A stretch of 49,250 nucleotides of DNA from CAZBLP01 sp964492825 (GTDB lineage: Bacteria > DYJV01). Position numbers and translations under genes: made by a program. This document shows positions 27,578 through 37,318 of the stretch, one piece after another. Under the pieces are notes generated by a model. The model was given only the letters and a program-made list of their open reading frames with translations. It was not told the DNA's origin and did no database searches. Positions within the stretch are counted from its first letter, which is position 1; every line of letters begins with the position of its first letter. The DNA is taken from positions 1-49,250 of the forward strand of contig CAZBLP010000007.1 in the NCBI GenBank assembly GCA_964492825.1. Direction: 5' to 3'.

Positions 27578-28065
27578 TAGATGCTGCAGTACTACTAATT
27601 ATTCATAACAGTCAAATCATTTTCATTAAAAGAACTGAAAATTTAAAACAACACTCCGGAGAAGTTTCCTTTCCCGGAGGTAAATTTGATCCTGAGTTAG
27701 ATAGAAATTTCCTTGATACTGCTATAAGGGAAGTAGAAGAAGAAATAGGATTAAAAAAAAATTATTATGAAATTATAGATAAATTACCTGTTCAAAATAC
27801 AGTTTCAAGTAATTTTTTAGTTCATACCTATGTAGCAAAAACTTTAAAAAAAGAGGTTAGCTTAAAAATCAATAAATCTGAAGTTAAAAGGGTAATCTTA
27901 ATCCCTATAAATCATTTTTTTAATTCAAAAATCAAAGCTAAAGTTCCTTTAAAAATTAATGGGAAATTATATTTTAACACCTTTTATTATTACAAAGAAT
28001 ATTTAATTTGGGGTGCTACTTCAAGAATTCTTGATACTTTTCTGCAAAAAATCAGTGATGATTGA
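27574..28065 (+). CDS. Nudix hydrolase, CoA-pyrophosphatase (NudL)-like
   Basis: The 163-residue protein has a Nudix box GGKFDPELDRNFLDTAIREV followed by EEEIGL (about residues 30-55). The preceding HSGEVSFPGG matches the H-x-G-x-V-x-FPGG signature of CoA pyrophosphatases, which cleave CoA to 4'-phosphopantetheine and adenosine 3',5'-bisphosphate. That activity is inferred from the signature. The start overlaps the aminotransferase stop by 4 bp and the end overlaps uvrC by 8 bp, so translation of all three is coupled. Confidence 0.85.
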   Translation: MIDAAVLLIIHNSQIIFIKRTENLKQHSGEVSFPGGKFDPELDRNFLDTAIREVEEEIGLKKNYYEIIDKLPVQNTVSSNFLVHTYVAKTLKKEVSLKINKSEVKRVILIPINHFFNSKIKAKVPLKINGKLYFNTFYYYKEYLIWGATSRILDTFLQKISDD

Positions 28066-29842
28066 TATTAATATTTTACCTGAGAAACCAGGTATTTACT
28101 TTTTTAAACATGGAGATAAAATTTTATACATTGGCAAAGCAAAAAATCTCAAAAAAAGAGTTAAATCATACTTCCAAAAAAATATTAAAGATTTAAAAAC
28201 CGCCTTTCTTATTAAAAAAATTAAGCACATAGAATGGATTGTTACAAATAATGAAATAGAAGCTTTAATTTTAGAAAACAATTTAATAAAAAAACATAAA
28301 CCTCCTTATAATATAAAACTTATTGATGATAAAACCTATCCATATATAGAGGTTGATATATTATCAAAATTTCCTTCAATAAAGATTACACGTCAAAAAA
28401 GGAATAAAAACGCCGTATATTTCGGGCCATATACATCTGCACTTAAGTTGAAATATGTGTTAAATTTCATACAAAAAAATTTTCATATAAGAAGATGTTC
28501 AGATAAAAAATTTAAAAACAGGAACAGACCTTGCCTTAATTATCAATTAAATATATGCCCAGCTCCATGCTGTAATAAAATATCCGCAGAAGATTACCGA
28601 AAAAACATAAAAAAGGTTATACTTTTTTTAAAAGGAAAAAATAACAAATTAATCTTACTTTTAAAAAAAGAAATGAATCAATTAAGTAATGATCTTGAAT
28701 TTGAAAAAGCAGCCAAAATTAGAGATTTAATTAACAGCCTTGAAAATATAAATGAAAGCCAATTAATGGAATTTTCAAATCTTTTTGATAAAGATATTTT
28801 TTATTTTAAGTTATGTGAAGAGAATATTTTTTTTCAAGTATTAAGAAGCAGAAACGGCAAAATGTTAGAGTCAAATTTTTTTTCTTTTAATAATGAAACT
28901 ACCTTTTCCAATAACATTTTTGAAGATTTTTTGACTCAATACTATTCAATAAACAAAAATGTTCCTGACAAAATTGTTATTAATAAAAAAATTGATACAA
29001 CATTACTTAAAGAATATTTTATAAAAAAATTCAAAAAAAAAGTTAATATAATATTCCCGTCACAAAATTCCGAAGACTTCAAATTATTGGCTCTTTCAAA
29101 AGAGAATATTGAAGAAAGTATTAAAAGAAAACTAATTAAAGAGGGGATATTTGTGAGAATGAAGCAGAAAATGCATCTTAAAAATATACCTCTAAGAATT
29201 GATGCATTTGATATTGCAACTTTTCAGGGAAAATCATCTGTTGGCACAAGAGTTGTTTTCATTAACGGAGTTCCTGAAAAAAAATTATATAGAAAATATG
29301 TTATACAGACAGTGGAAGAAAATCAATTAGATGATTTTAAAATGACATATGAAATTATTAAAAGGAGCATAAATGAATGTTTAGACACAGATAACTTTCC
29401 TGACCTGATTTTAGTAGATGGTGGCAAGGGACAGTTAAATATTGCCAAAAAAGTATTGCATGAAAACAACTTGGCAGGTAAAATCGATATTATTTCAATA
29501 GCAAAAGATAAAGAATATAAAATTGATAAAATATACATTCCAAACAGAAAAAATTGTCTAAATTTAAATCGTTCAACTGATATAATAAATTTACTAATGC
29601 AGGTTAGAGATGAAGTTCACAGATTCTCAATTACCTTTCATAAAAAAAGAGAAGAGAATAAAATCTTTACATCTATACTTTTAAAGGTTAAAGGCATTGG
29701 AGAAAAAAGAGCTAAAGAATTGTTAAAACATTATAAAACCTTAGATGAAATAAAAAAGGCAAATTTTAATGAGCTTAAAAATCTGCCTTTTTTAAATGAT
29801 AAAATTGCAAAAAATTTAACAGAATTCTTTAAACATCAATAA
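28058..29842 (+). CDS. uvrC: Excinuclease ABC subunit C
   Basis: UvrC makes both incisions around DNA lesions in nucleotide excision repair. I start it at ATG 28058 (594 residues), where MIDINILPEKPGIYFF matches family N-termini; an in-frame ATG at 28013 adds 15 unrelated residues. Domains in order: GIY-YIG nuclease (PGIYFF...LYIGKAKNLKKRVKSYF, about 10-37), Cys region near 148-175, UVR motif binding UvrB (about 200-235), RNase H-like endonuclease (RIDAFDIATFQG near 380; LILVDGGKGQLN near 450) and helix-hairpin-helix pairs at the end. The last 14 bases overlap the 3' end of the opposing iclR-type gene. Confidence 0.96.
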   Translation: MIDINILPEKPGIYFFKHGDKILYIGKAKNLKKRVKSYFQKNIKDLKTAFLIKKIKHIEWIVTNNEIEALILENNLIKKHKPPYNIKLIDDKTYPYIEVDILSKFPSIKITRQKRNKNAVYFGPYTSALKLKYVLNFIQKNFHIRRCSDKKFKNRNRPCLNYQLNICPAPCCNKISAEDYRKNIKKVILFLKGKNNKLILLLKKEMNQLSNDLEFEKAAKIRDLINSLENINESQLMEFSNLFDKDIFYFKLCEENIFFQVLRSRNGKMLESNFFSFNNETTFSNNIFEDFLTQYYSINKNVPDKIVINKKIDTTLLKEYFIKKFKKKVNIIFPSQNSEDFKLLALSKENIEESIKRKLIKEGIFVRMKQKMHLKNIPLRIDAFDIATFQGKSSVGTRVVFINGVPEKKLYRKYVIQTVEENQLDDFKMTYEIIKRSINECLDTDNFPDLILVDGGKGQLNIAKKVLHENNLAGKIDIISIAKDKEYKIDKIYIPNRKNCLNLNRSTDIINLLMQVRDEVHRFSITFHKKREENKIFTSILLKVKGIGEKRAKELLKHYKTLDEIKKANFNELKNLPFLNDKIAKNLTEFFKHQ

Positions 29843-30620
29843 AAAAACCTAATTTCTCAGATATTTTCCTTGCTGCTTCAACCACTGCCGGACCTAACTC
29901 TTTACCTATTCTCTCAAATGACATTCTGTTTAATGGTCCTGAAATACTAATGGCACCAATAACTCTCTTGGTATAATCTCTAATAGCAGCACCTACACAT
30001 CTAACACCAACATCAACTTCTTCGTCATCAATAGCAAAACCTTTTTGATGAATTAATTCCAGTTCTTTAAAAATTTCTGCTGCATTGGTTTTAGTATTGG
30101 CAGTTAAAGGCTTTAAAGGCGCAGGAAGATATTTTTCTAAATCTTCACCTATTTCCTGCAAAACTGCAAGCTGAGCTTTACCTGAAGCACAACAGTATGG
30201 AGGAAGCTGTGAGCCTATACGAGAAACAACCCTTACAGGTTGATTAGCTTCTACAACATCTATATATACAACTTTAGAACCTCTTAATACAGACAAATAA
30301 ACATTCTCATTGCATTGGGCAACTAATTCTTCCATAATTGGCCTTGCCTGTCTTAATAAACCTGTTTGTTTCAGATAATTTTGTCCCAATTCCAGACATT
30401 TGACACCTAATCTGTAATTTTCATTTAATTTGTTCTGTTCAATATATCCTTTGGCTTCAAGAGTGGCAAGTAATCTGAAAACATTATTTTTATGTAAACT
30501 CAACCTCTTGCTAAGTTCAGTAACACCTAATTCGTTAACATCACCTTTAAACTGCTCAAGGAGCTCCAATGCGTTCATTACAGCTTGAATGGTATATTCT
30601 GTTTTTTCTCTTTTAGGCAT
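29829..30620 (-). CDS. IclR-family transcriptional regulator
   Basis: The product, about 263 residues, has an N-terminal winged helix-turn-helix (about 8-75: ELGVTELSKRLSLHKNNVFRLLATLEAKGYI) and a C-terminal GAF-like effector domain ending in AAIRDYTKRVIGAISISGP and a helical tail, the normal IclR architecture. Adjacent ATG codons occur at 30623 and 30620; the GGAGG spacing (6 nt) favours 30620. The effector and targets are not visible; no catabolic gene is adjacent. It is monocistronic with its own promoter and overlaps the uvrC 3' end by 14 bp in opposite direction. Confidence 0.92.
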   Translation of the reverse strand: MPKREKTEYTIQAVMNALELLEQFKGDVNELGVTELSKRLSLHKNNVFRLLATLEAKGYIEQNKLNENYRLGVKCLELGQNYLKQTGLLRQARPIMEELVAQCNENVYLSVLRGSKVVYIDVVEANQPVRVVSRIGSQLPPYCCASGKAQLAVLQEIGEDLEKYLPAPLKPLTANTKTNAAEIFKELELIHQKGFAIDDEEVDVGVRCVGAAIRDYTKRVIGAISISGPLNRMSFERIGKELGPAVVEAARKISEKLGFFIDV

Positions 30621-30649
30621 CATATCCCTCCTAAAAATATATTGAGGTA

Positions 30650-30678
30650 AATATAATACTATTTTATTATTTTGTCAA
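30650..30678 (-). promoter_or_regulatory. Promoter of the iclR-type gene
   Basis: On the minus strand TTGACA (30678-30673), a 17-bp spacer and TATATT (30655-30650). Predicted transcription begins near 30643, giving a leader of only about 20 nt. The region may also be where the regulator controls itself, but no operator is evident. Confidence 0.65.
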
Positions 30679-30799
30679 TAAAAAATATTAAAAATAAAGA
30701 AAAAAATTAATATATATTAATTTTGGGGATATGGCTTATTTAAAAATAAAACAGCAATAAAACAGATTGTTGTTTTTAAAATATGTTTTTAAAACCAAC

Positions 30800-31798
30800 T
30801 TATCTGACAAAAAAAACAGCAAGTTTAACTGCATTGAGCATGCTTTTATTATTTGCAATACCTTGCCATGCTATATCAAATGCTGTGCCGTGATCAGGAG
30901 ATGTCCTAATAAAAGGTATACCAAGTGTCACATTAACAGCACCATAAAAATCTATCAATTTCAATGGGATAAGTCCTTGGTCATGATACATTGCAATAAC
31001 AAGGTCAGGTTTATTCTGAAGGGCATTAAAAAAAATCGTATCAGGCGGAAAAGGACCTTTTAAATCAATATAATCAAATTTTTTCATAATTGGTATTATA
31101 TATTCTTTTTCTTCATTTCCTATATTTCCGTTTTCACCTGCATGAGGATTTAAGCCGGAAATATAAATTATGGGATTTTTCTTTTTTAAATAGTTTTTAC
31201 AAAATTCATATCCCATTACAATAGTATCTTCAAGATTTACTTCTCTTATTTTTGCAGATACATCCTTTAATGGTATGTGGATGGTATGAAGTAGAATGTT
31301 TAAATATTTTGAAACAAATAACATTCTATACTTTTTAGTATTCGTATAATAAGCTAAAATTTCCGTATGTCCGGGAAAATCGAAACCTGCTAATTTTAAA
31401 CCTTCTTTGCTAATTGGTGAAGTAACAATTGCATCTATTTTTTTCTGATTTGCAAGAGTTATTGCGTATTTTATGGAGGTAAAAGCCAATTCTCCATTTG
31501 TTTTTGAGGTTTTATTAAAAGAAATATTACCTTTTACAGGAATATCAATAATATTGATTTTACCTGGAACAAATTTATCAACACTATCAATTATATTTAC
31601 ATCTTTATTAATATTTTTAAGTTTTTTGGCTTTTATAAAGAGTTGGGAATTTCCTATTAAAAAGATATTACTATTTTCTGAAACTTCATGATTAAAAACT
31701 GAAATGGCAATTTCAGGACCTATTCCACCTGGATCCCCAATTGTAATAGCTATATTTTTTTTATAATTACTGCCTTTTGCCTCAAATTTTGCAACCAT
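30800..31798 (-). CDS. pdxA: 4-hydroxythreonine-4-phosphate dehydrogenase PdxA
   Basis: PdxA oxidises 4-phosphohydroxy-L-threonine in the DXP-dependent pathway to pyridoxal 5'-phosphate. The 332-residue protein has the N-terminal ITIGDPGGIGPEI motif (about 18-30) and the metal-binding histidines in FPGHTEI, GLNPHAGENG and MYHDQGLIPLK. The C-terminal TSPDHGTAFDIA completes the signature. ATG 31798 overlaps the preceding gene by 49 bp with no Shine-Dalgarno sequence, but no later in-frame start precedes the conserved motif, so translational coupling is likely. It is the last gene of the pyr-led cluster. Confidence 0.95.
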   Translation of the reverse strand: MVAKFEAKGSNYKKNIAITIGDPGGIGPEIAISVFNHEVSENSNIFLIGNSQLFIKAKKLKNINKDVNIIDSVDKFVPGKINIIDIPVKGNISFNKTSKTNGELAFTSIKYAITLANQKKIDAIVTSPISKEGLKLAGFDFPGHTEILAYYTNTKKYRMLFVSKYLNILLHTIHIPLKDVSAKIREVNLEDTIVMGYEFCKNYLKKKNPIIYISGLNPHAGENGNIGNEEKEYIIPIMKKFDYIDLKGPFPPDTIFFNALQNKPDLVIAMYHDQGLIPLKLIDFYGAVNVTLGIPFIRTSPDHGTAFDIAWQGIANNKSMLNAVKLAVFFVR

Positions 31799-32676
31799 TC
31801 ATTTAATTTTTTATCAAGCATTTTCCTTTTTAAAATTTCTTCAGCTCTTTTATACAAAACAGTTTTATCTATTTTTTTACTTTTAATTTCAACTAATTTA
31901 ATTATATGATATCCGTGTTGTGATTTCACAAATTTAATTTCACCAGGGTTCATTTTCTCCACAATATGCTCTATTGCAGGAAGCATCTGACCTTTTTTAA
32001 AAAACCCCAACTCACCTCCAACATCTCTAAAAGGTCCTTCTGAATACTGTCGAGCCACTTTGGAAAAAGGCTCTTTATTTAATAACTTCAAAATAAAATC
32101 CACTTTTTCCTTATTGTAATTTTTGAAGAAAATCTGTTTTATATGATATTTTATATCTTTATTCTTTGGCAAAAGATGTTCTTTTACATATTTTTCTATT
32201 TCTTTACTTTGTATCTGAATGGAGCTTTTTACATAAAAATTTACAACTTTTGCTCTTATTAGCTCTCCTTTAAGCTTTTCTCTGTAATATTCATATGATA
32301 CATTGCTCTGCTTTAAAGATTCTTTCAATTCCGAAAGTGTTATGTGCTGCTCAGTTAAAATATTTTGAATTAAAATATCCACATCTTTTTCTGAAACCGT
32401 ATAATTCAATTCTTTGGCTTTCTGTTCAATTAACTTTTCATTTATCAAATTATCAAGTAATTGCTTTTTTATCATTTTCAATTGTTTAATCTTTTTCTCT
32501 TTTGCAATGGGTAAATGCTGAAGTTTCATTTTATAAGGCTTCAATGCATAATTTAAATCACTAATATAAATAATCTCATTATTAACAATAGCTGCTATAC
32601 CGTCTATTACATCAGCATAACCTTTCACAAAAAATATAAAAAGTAATATTATTACCCAATAAAAACTTTTTCTCAC
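31750..32676 (-). CDS. SurA-like periplasmic peptidyl-prolyl isomerase
   Basis: An exported chaperone likely to assist outer-membrane protein folding. The 308-residue protein has a signal peptide (about 1-21), a SurA-type N-terminal helical domain beginning DVIDGIAAIVNNEII, and one parvulin rotamase domain (about 180-280) with the usual FSKVARQYSEGPFRDVGGELGFF and GYHIIKLVE. E. coli SurA has two parvulin domains; one is common elsewhere. The start is GTG at 32676, supported by GAAGAGGG just upstream, overlapping the end of ugd. pdxA follows with an overlap, an association also seen as surA-pdxA in proteobacteria. Confidence 0.9.
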   Translation of the reverse strand: MRKSFYWVIILLFIFFVKGYADVIDGIAAIVNNEIIYISDLNYALKPYKMKLQHLPIAKEKKIKQLKMIKKQLLDNLINEKLIEQKAKELNYTVSEKDVDILIQNILTEQHITLSELKESLKQSNVSYEYYREKLKGELIRAKVVNFYVKSSIQIQSKEIEKYVKEHLLPKNKDIKYHIKQIFFKNYNKEKVDFILKLLNKEPFSKVARQYSEGPFRDVGGELGFFKKGQMLPAIEHIVEKMNPGEIKFVKSQHGYHIIKLVEIKSKKIDKTVLYKRAEEILKRKMLDKKLNEWLQNLRQKAVIIKKI

Positions 32677-33972
32677 TTACCCTCTTCCTATTCCAAAATA
32701 TTTAAAACCTAATTTTTTTATTTTATTAGGCTCAAAAAGATTCCTGCCATCAATTATAACATTATCTCTCATTAATTCTTTGATTTTTAGAAAATCCAGA
32801 AATCTGAACTCATTCCACTCTGTAGCAAAAATTAAAGCATCTGAATCTTTTGCAACTTCATAAGGATCAGAACAAAATTGTACATTACCCGGCAAAACTT
32901 TCTTTGCATTATCAGTTGCCACAGGATCATAGGCTTTTACAGAAGCTCCTTTCTCTGTTAATGAATTAATAATATCAATTGAAGGAGCGAGCCTCATGTC
33001 ATCTGTATTAGGCTTAAAAGCCAATCCTAAAAAGCCTATCTGCTTATTTTCCAAATTTTCAAAAACACTCTCCAATTTTCTCACAGGAATAAGCTTTTGA
33101 GTATTATTTATATTTCTAACTTCTTTAAGTAAATTAAAATCATATCCCAATTTTTTAGCTATAGCAATAAAGGCATCTAAGTCCTTAGGGAAGCAAAAAC
33201 CGCCAAACCCTATACCTGCATTTAAAAAAGCCTCTCCTATTCTTGCATCAAGGCCTATACCTTTTGCCACTCTTTTAACATCTGCACCTGATAGGTCACA
33301 AATGTTTGCTATTGCATTTATAAAAGATATTTTCATTGAAAGAAATGCATTGGAAGCATGCTTTATAATTTCTGCACTATTTATATCTGTAACCAAAATA
33401 GGTGCATTTAACGGTTCATACAATTTCACCAAAATTTGAGCAGCTTTATCTTCATTAACACCTATAACAACTCGGTCAGGATTCATAAAATCATTAATAG
33501 CTGTCCCTTCTTTTAAAAACTCAGGATTAGAAGCAACGTCAAAAGGAGTTTTATTAATATTGAATTTTTCTATTGTTTCTCTTAGCCATTCTCCTGTTCT
33601 GACCGGAACAGTGCTCTTTTCCACAATAAGTTTATAATCATCAAGATTTGCACCTATTTCCTTTGCAACATTTTCAATGGCTGTTAAATCTGCACCACCA
33701 TCTTCCTTTGGAGGCGTACCAACACAAATGAAAATTATCTCACTTTTTTTTACACCATATGAAATATCTTCGCTAAATTCTAATCTGCCTTCTCTTCTGT
33801 TGACCTTTATTAAATTATCAAGTCCAGGTTCATATATAGGAATAATACCATTTTTTAATTTTTGAATTTTATTGATGTCATTATCAATACAAACAACATT
33901 ATTGCCAAGATCTGCAAAACATGTACCTGTAACCAGCCCAACATAACCTGAACCTATTATAGCTATATTCAT
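32677..33972 (-). CDS. ugd: UDP-glucose 6-dehydrogenase
   Basis: Oxidises UDP-glucose to UDP-glucuronate with NAD+, supplying sugars for LPS or exopolysaccharide. The 431-residue protein has the NAD-binding fingerprint IAIIGSGYVGLVTGTCFAD at the start, the hinge NAFLSMKISFINA near 208-220 and the catalytic Cys in GFGGFCFPKDL near 257-267. C-terminal UDP-binding residues lie in GLAFKPNTDDMRLAPS. A GGAG site precedes ATG 33972. It is placed between carA and the SurA-like gene with spacings of 1 and 0 bp, so it is probably expressed with the pyrimidine genes that make its UTP-derived substrate. Confidence 0.95.
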   Translation of the reverse strand: MNIAIIGSGYVGLVTGTCFADLGNNVVCIDNDINKIQKLKNGIIPIYEPGLDNLIKVNRREGRLEFSEDISYGVKKSEIIFICVGTPPKEDGGADLTAIENVAKEIGANLDDYKLIVEKSTVPVRTGEWLRETIEKFNINKTPFDVASNPEFLKEGTAINDFMNPDRVVIGVNEDKAAQILVKLYEPLNAPILVTDINSAEIIKHASNAFLSMKISFINAIANICDLSGADVKRVAKGIGLDARIGEAFLNAGIGFGGFCFPKDLDAFIAIAKKLGYDFNLLKEVRNINNTQKLIPVRKLESVFENLENKQIGFLGLAFKPNTDDMRLAPSIDIINSLTEKGASVKAYDPVATDNAKKVLPGNVQFCSDPYEVAKDSDALIFATEWNEFRFLDFLKIKELMRDNVIIDGRNLFEPNKIKKLGFKYFGIGRG

Positions 33973-33973
33973 T

Positions 33974-35104
33974 CTATTTCTCCTTATTTAAATCCATAAA
34001 CTTTATAAATTTATCAAATAAATACCTTGAATCATGAGGTCCAGGAGAGCTTTCAGGATGATACTGTACTGAAAAAAATTTGTAATCATCAGATTTTATT
34101 CCTTCTATTGTACCATCATTAAGATTTTTATGGGTAATTTTAACATAATCAGGTACACTATCTTCAGAAATTGCAAATCCATGGTTTTCTGCTGCAATTT
34201 CAACTTTATTAGTTGATAAATTCTTAATAGGCTGGTTGCCTCCGTGATGTCCGAATTTTAATTTGTATGTTTTACAACCTATTGCCAATCCTAATATCTG
34301 ATGGCCAAGACATATTCCAAATAGTGGTTTCTTGCCTATTAAATTTTTAACATTTTCTATTGCATAATCAACAGCAGCAGGATCTCCGGGGCCATTTGAC
34401 AAAAAAATTCCATCAGGATTCATTGATAAAACCTTTTTATAAGATGTATCAGCTGGGACAACAACAACTTTTATTCCTCTTTCTGTAAACAATCTCAAAA
34501 TATTTCTTTTAATACCAAAATCATATGCAACTACAAAATAATCATTACTATTTTTAATTTCTCCATATCCTTTTTCTATGTCCCAATCACCTTCTGACCA
34601 TTTATAACTTTCTTCACAACTAACTTTATCTACAAGGTTTTGTCCTTCCAAAGAAGGAAGCTTTGATGCTTTCTCTTTCAACTCTGAAATATTAAAGTTC
34701 GTTGTGGAAATAATTCCCTGCTGAGCTCCATAATCTCTTATATGTTTTACAAGAGCCCTTGTGTCAATACCTTCAATTGCAACGATTTTTTCTTTTTTTA
34801 GATACTCGGCCAATGTCTGTTTACATCTCCAGTTACTCGGATAATCCTGATATTCTTTTACAATAAATCCTTCAACATAAATTTTGCCAGATTCCACATC
34901 TTCAAAATTTATCCCGTAATTACCTATTTGAGTATAAGTCATGGTAACAATTTGTCCTGCATATGAAGGGTCTGTGATAATCTCCTGATATCCTATCATA
35001 CTGGTATTAAAAACAACTTCACCACTGGTATCGCCATTGTATCCAAATGAATATCCATTAAAATATGTTCCGTCAGATAGGACTAAAACAGCTTTATCTC
35101 TCAT
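33974..35104 (-). CDS. carA: Carbamoyl-phosphate synthase small subunit
   Basis: CarA hydrolyses glutamine and channels ammonia to CarB for carbamoyl phosphate. The 376-residue protein has the N-terminal family domain (LVLSDGTYFNGYSFGY) and a class I amidotransferase domain with nucleophile Cys in FGICLGHQILGLA (about 262-274) and the His/Glu pair in VQYHPESSPGPHD near 348-360. carB is not in the window. The start overlaps pyrC by 4 bp (ATGA). Confidence 0.96.
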   Translation of the reverse strand: MRDKAVLVLSDGTYFNGYSFGYNGDTSGEVVFNTSMIGYQEIITDPSYAGQIVTMTYTQIGNYGINFEDVESGKIYVEGFIVKEYQDYPSNWRCKQTLAEYLKKEKIVAIEGIDTRALVKHIRDYGAQQGIISTTNFNISELKEKASKLPSLEGQNLVDKVSCEESYKWSEGDWDIEKGYGEIKNSNDYFVVAYDFGIKRNILRLFTERGIKVVVVPADTSYKKVLSMNPDGIFLSNGPGDPAAVDYAIENVKNLIGKKPLFGICLGHQILGLAIGCKTYKLKFGHHGGNQPIKNLSTNKVEIAAENHGFAISEDSVPDYVKITHKNLNDGTIEGIKSDDYKFFSVQYHPESSPGPHDSRYLFDKFIKFMDLNKEK

Positions 35105-36393
35105 ACTAAATCCTCTTTTTTAAAAACAATTTTTCCATTGCAAATTGTCATAACAGGCCAGCCTTTTAATTTTGTACCAACAAAAGGTGAATTTTTACTC
35201 TTTGAAACTATATCTTTTTCTTCATAAACCTTTTCCAAATTTAAATCTAAAATTGTAATATTTGCTTTTGCGCCTTTTACTAATTCATCTTTTTGAATAC
35301 CTACAATTTTAGCAGGATTAATACTCAATTTTGCAATTAATTTTTCAAGACTTATTTTTTTATCCAAAACCAATTTATATGAAACAGCAAAAGCTGTTTC
35401 CAGTCCTATAATACCAAAAGGAGCATATTCAAATTCTTTTCTCTTTTCATGCACTGCATGAGGCGCATGGTCAGTAGCAATACAATCAATAATATCATTA
35501 TTAATTGCTGTAATTAAACTGTTTTTATCAGACTCACTTCTGAGAGGAGGGTTCATTTTAAAATTAGGATTATAGTTACTCTCTGAAACATCTTTATCAG
35601 TTAAAATCAAATAATGAGGACAGGTCTCAGCGGAAATTTTATTATAATTTTGCTTTTCCTTTTTAATTATCTCAATACTTCCTTTGCTGCTTACATGACA
35701 GATATGGATGTGTGCATTACTATACTGAGCTATTTTTATATTTCTGAAAACCATTACTTCTTCTGAAATTGAAGGAATACCTCTAAGCCCTGAAACAGTG
35801 GAAAAATACCCTTCATTCATGACTCCATTAGCCACTAAATCTTTATCTTCGCAATGGCAAAAAATAGGAATATTAAAAAAACCCGCATATTCAAATGCTG
35901 TTTTTAGAATAAATGAATTTTTTACATCAACACCATCATCTGAAAAAGCAACAATACCTGCTTCAACCAAATGACCAAACTCAGTAAGAGAATCACCCTT
36001 TAAAGATTTTGTAATAGCAGCTATAGGATATATATTTATTTGAGTTGATTTTCCTTTTTCTTTTATATATTTTACAACACTTTCATTATCACAAACAGGA
36101 TTAGTATTTGCCATACAGCAAATATCAGTAAAACCGCCTGCTTTAGCAGCATCAGCTCCTGACTGGATAGTCTCTTTATATTCAAAACCAGGTTCCCTCA
36201 AATGAGTATGAATATCCACAAAAGATGGAGCAGCTAATAATTCTTTACAATCAATAATTTCAAAATCATTATATTCTTTTTTTATGTTAGCAGGGAAAAT
36301 ATCAATTATTACGCCATCTTTAATGGCTATATTCAGACACTTTTCTATGCCTTTTTTACAATTTAAAATATCTATGTTTTTAAGTATTATCAT
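35101..36393 (-). CDS. pyrC: Dihydroorotase
   Basis: Cyclises carbamoyl aspartate to dihydroorotate in pyrimidine synthesis. The 430-residue protein is a type I (long) dihydroorotase with zinc ligands in VDIHTHLREPGFEYKETI (about 58-75), FCHCED near 175, HICHVSS near 230 and the catalytic Asp in CIATDHAPH near 303. All key residues appear present, so it should be active rather than an aspartate-transcarbamoylase-bound homologue. No Shine-Dalgarno sequence precedes ATG 36393; the pyrB stop is 1 bp upstream. Confidence 0.95.
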   Translation of the reverse strand: MIILKNIDILNCKKGIEKCLNIAIKDGVIIDIFPANIKKEYNDFEIIDCKELLAAPSFVDIHTHLREPGFEYKETIQSGADAAKAGGFTDICCMANTNPVCDNESVVKYIKEKGKSTQINIYPIAAITKSLKGDSLTEFGHLVEAGIVAFSDDGVDVKNSFILKTAFEYAGFFNIPIFCHCEDKDLVANGVMNEGYFSTVSGLRGIPSISEEVMVFRNIKIAQYSNAHIHICHVSSKGSIEIIKKEKQNYNKISAETCPHYLILTDKDVSESNYNPNFKMNPPLRSESDKNSLITAINNDIIDCIATDHAPHAVHEKRKEFEYAPFGIIGLETAFAVSYKLVLDKKISLEKLIAKLSINPAKIVGIQKDELVKGAKANITILDLNLEKVYEEKDIVSKSKNSPFVGTKLKGWPVMTICNGKIVFKKEDLV

Positions 36394-36394
36394 A

Positions 36395-37315
36395 TTAATT
36401 CTCTATTTTGGAACTTCCTATTAACATATATAAAACAGCCATTCTTAAAGCAACCCCGTTCTCCACCTGATCCAAAATCACAGAAAATTCAGAATCCGCA
36501 GCAAAATGATTAAGCTCCACACCTCGGTTAATAGGCCCCGGATGCATTAGTATGGCATCTTTTTTTAGATATTGCAACATGTTGTAAGAAAATCCGTAAA
36601 AATTGCTGTATTCTCTAATAGAGGGGAATAATGCTCTGCTCTGCCTCTCCATCTGTACTCTGAGCATCATTACAACATCAGCATTTTTAATTTCCTTTTT
36701 TAAATCTTTCACAACTTTAACGTTCAACTTTTCAATATCTTTAGGCAACATCATAGGTGGAGCATAAACATAAATATCAATGTTAAATTTATTCAAAAGA
36801 AAAATATTTGATCTTGCAACTCTGCTGTGTAAAATATCACCTATAATAATTACCTTTAAGCCATCCAAAGTTTTCCTTTTTTCATAAATAGTCATTGCAT
36901 CAAGCAAAGCTTGGGTGGGATGTTCATTAATGCCGTCACCTGCATTTACTACAGGGCATTTCAAAACTTGAGAAGCAAGATGAGGAGCACCTGTGGCAGG
37001 ATGTCTCATAATTAACAAATCCAGACTCATAGCTTCAATATTTTTAACAGTGTCAACAAGAGTCTCTCCCTTTTCCACACTGCTGCCACTTTTAGAGATA
37101 TTCATTGTATCTGCACTTAATCTTTTAGCTGCAATTTCAAATGAAAGCCTTGTCCTTGTGCTTGGCTCATAAAAACAGGTAACTACAGTTTTCCCACGAA
37201 GTGTAGGGACTTTTTTAATAGGTCTTTTATTTATCTCCTTAAAATAAAAACCCTGCTCTATTAATAAAATAATTTCTTCTTTGCTCAAATCTTTGATTGA
37301 TAAAAGATTACGCAT
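36395..37315 (-). CDS. pyrB: Aspartate carbamoyltransferase catalytic subunit
   Basis: Condenses carbamoyl phosphate with aspartate, the committed step of pyrimidine synthesis. The 306-residue protein has the carbamoyl-phosphate motif STRTRLSFE (about 52-60), MRHPATGAPHLAS near 103 and HPTQALLDAMTI near 132. No pyrI regulatory gene is adjacent, as expected for a PyrR-associated operon. It starts 3 bp after pyrR stops. Confidence 0.96.
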   Translation of the reverse strand: MRNLLSIKDLSKEEIILLIEQGFYFKEINKRPIKKVPTLRGKTVVTCFYEPSTRTRLSFEIAAKRLSADTMNISKSGSSVEKGETLVDTVKNIEAMSLDLLIMRHPATGAPHLASQVLKCPVVNAGDGINEHPTQALLDAMTIYEKRKTLDGLKVIIIGDILHSRVARSNIFLLNKFNIDIYVYAPPMMLPKDIEKLNVKVVKDLKKEIKNADVVMMLRVQMERQSRALFPSIREYSNFYGFSYNMLQYLKKDAILMHPGPINRGVELNHFAADSEFSVILDQVENGVALRMAVLYMLIGSSKIEN

Positions 37316-37318
37316 TTT

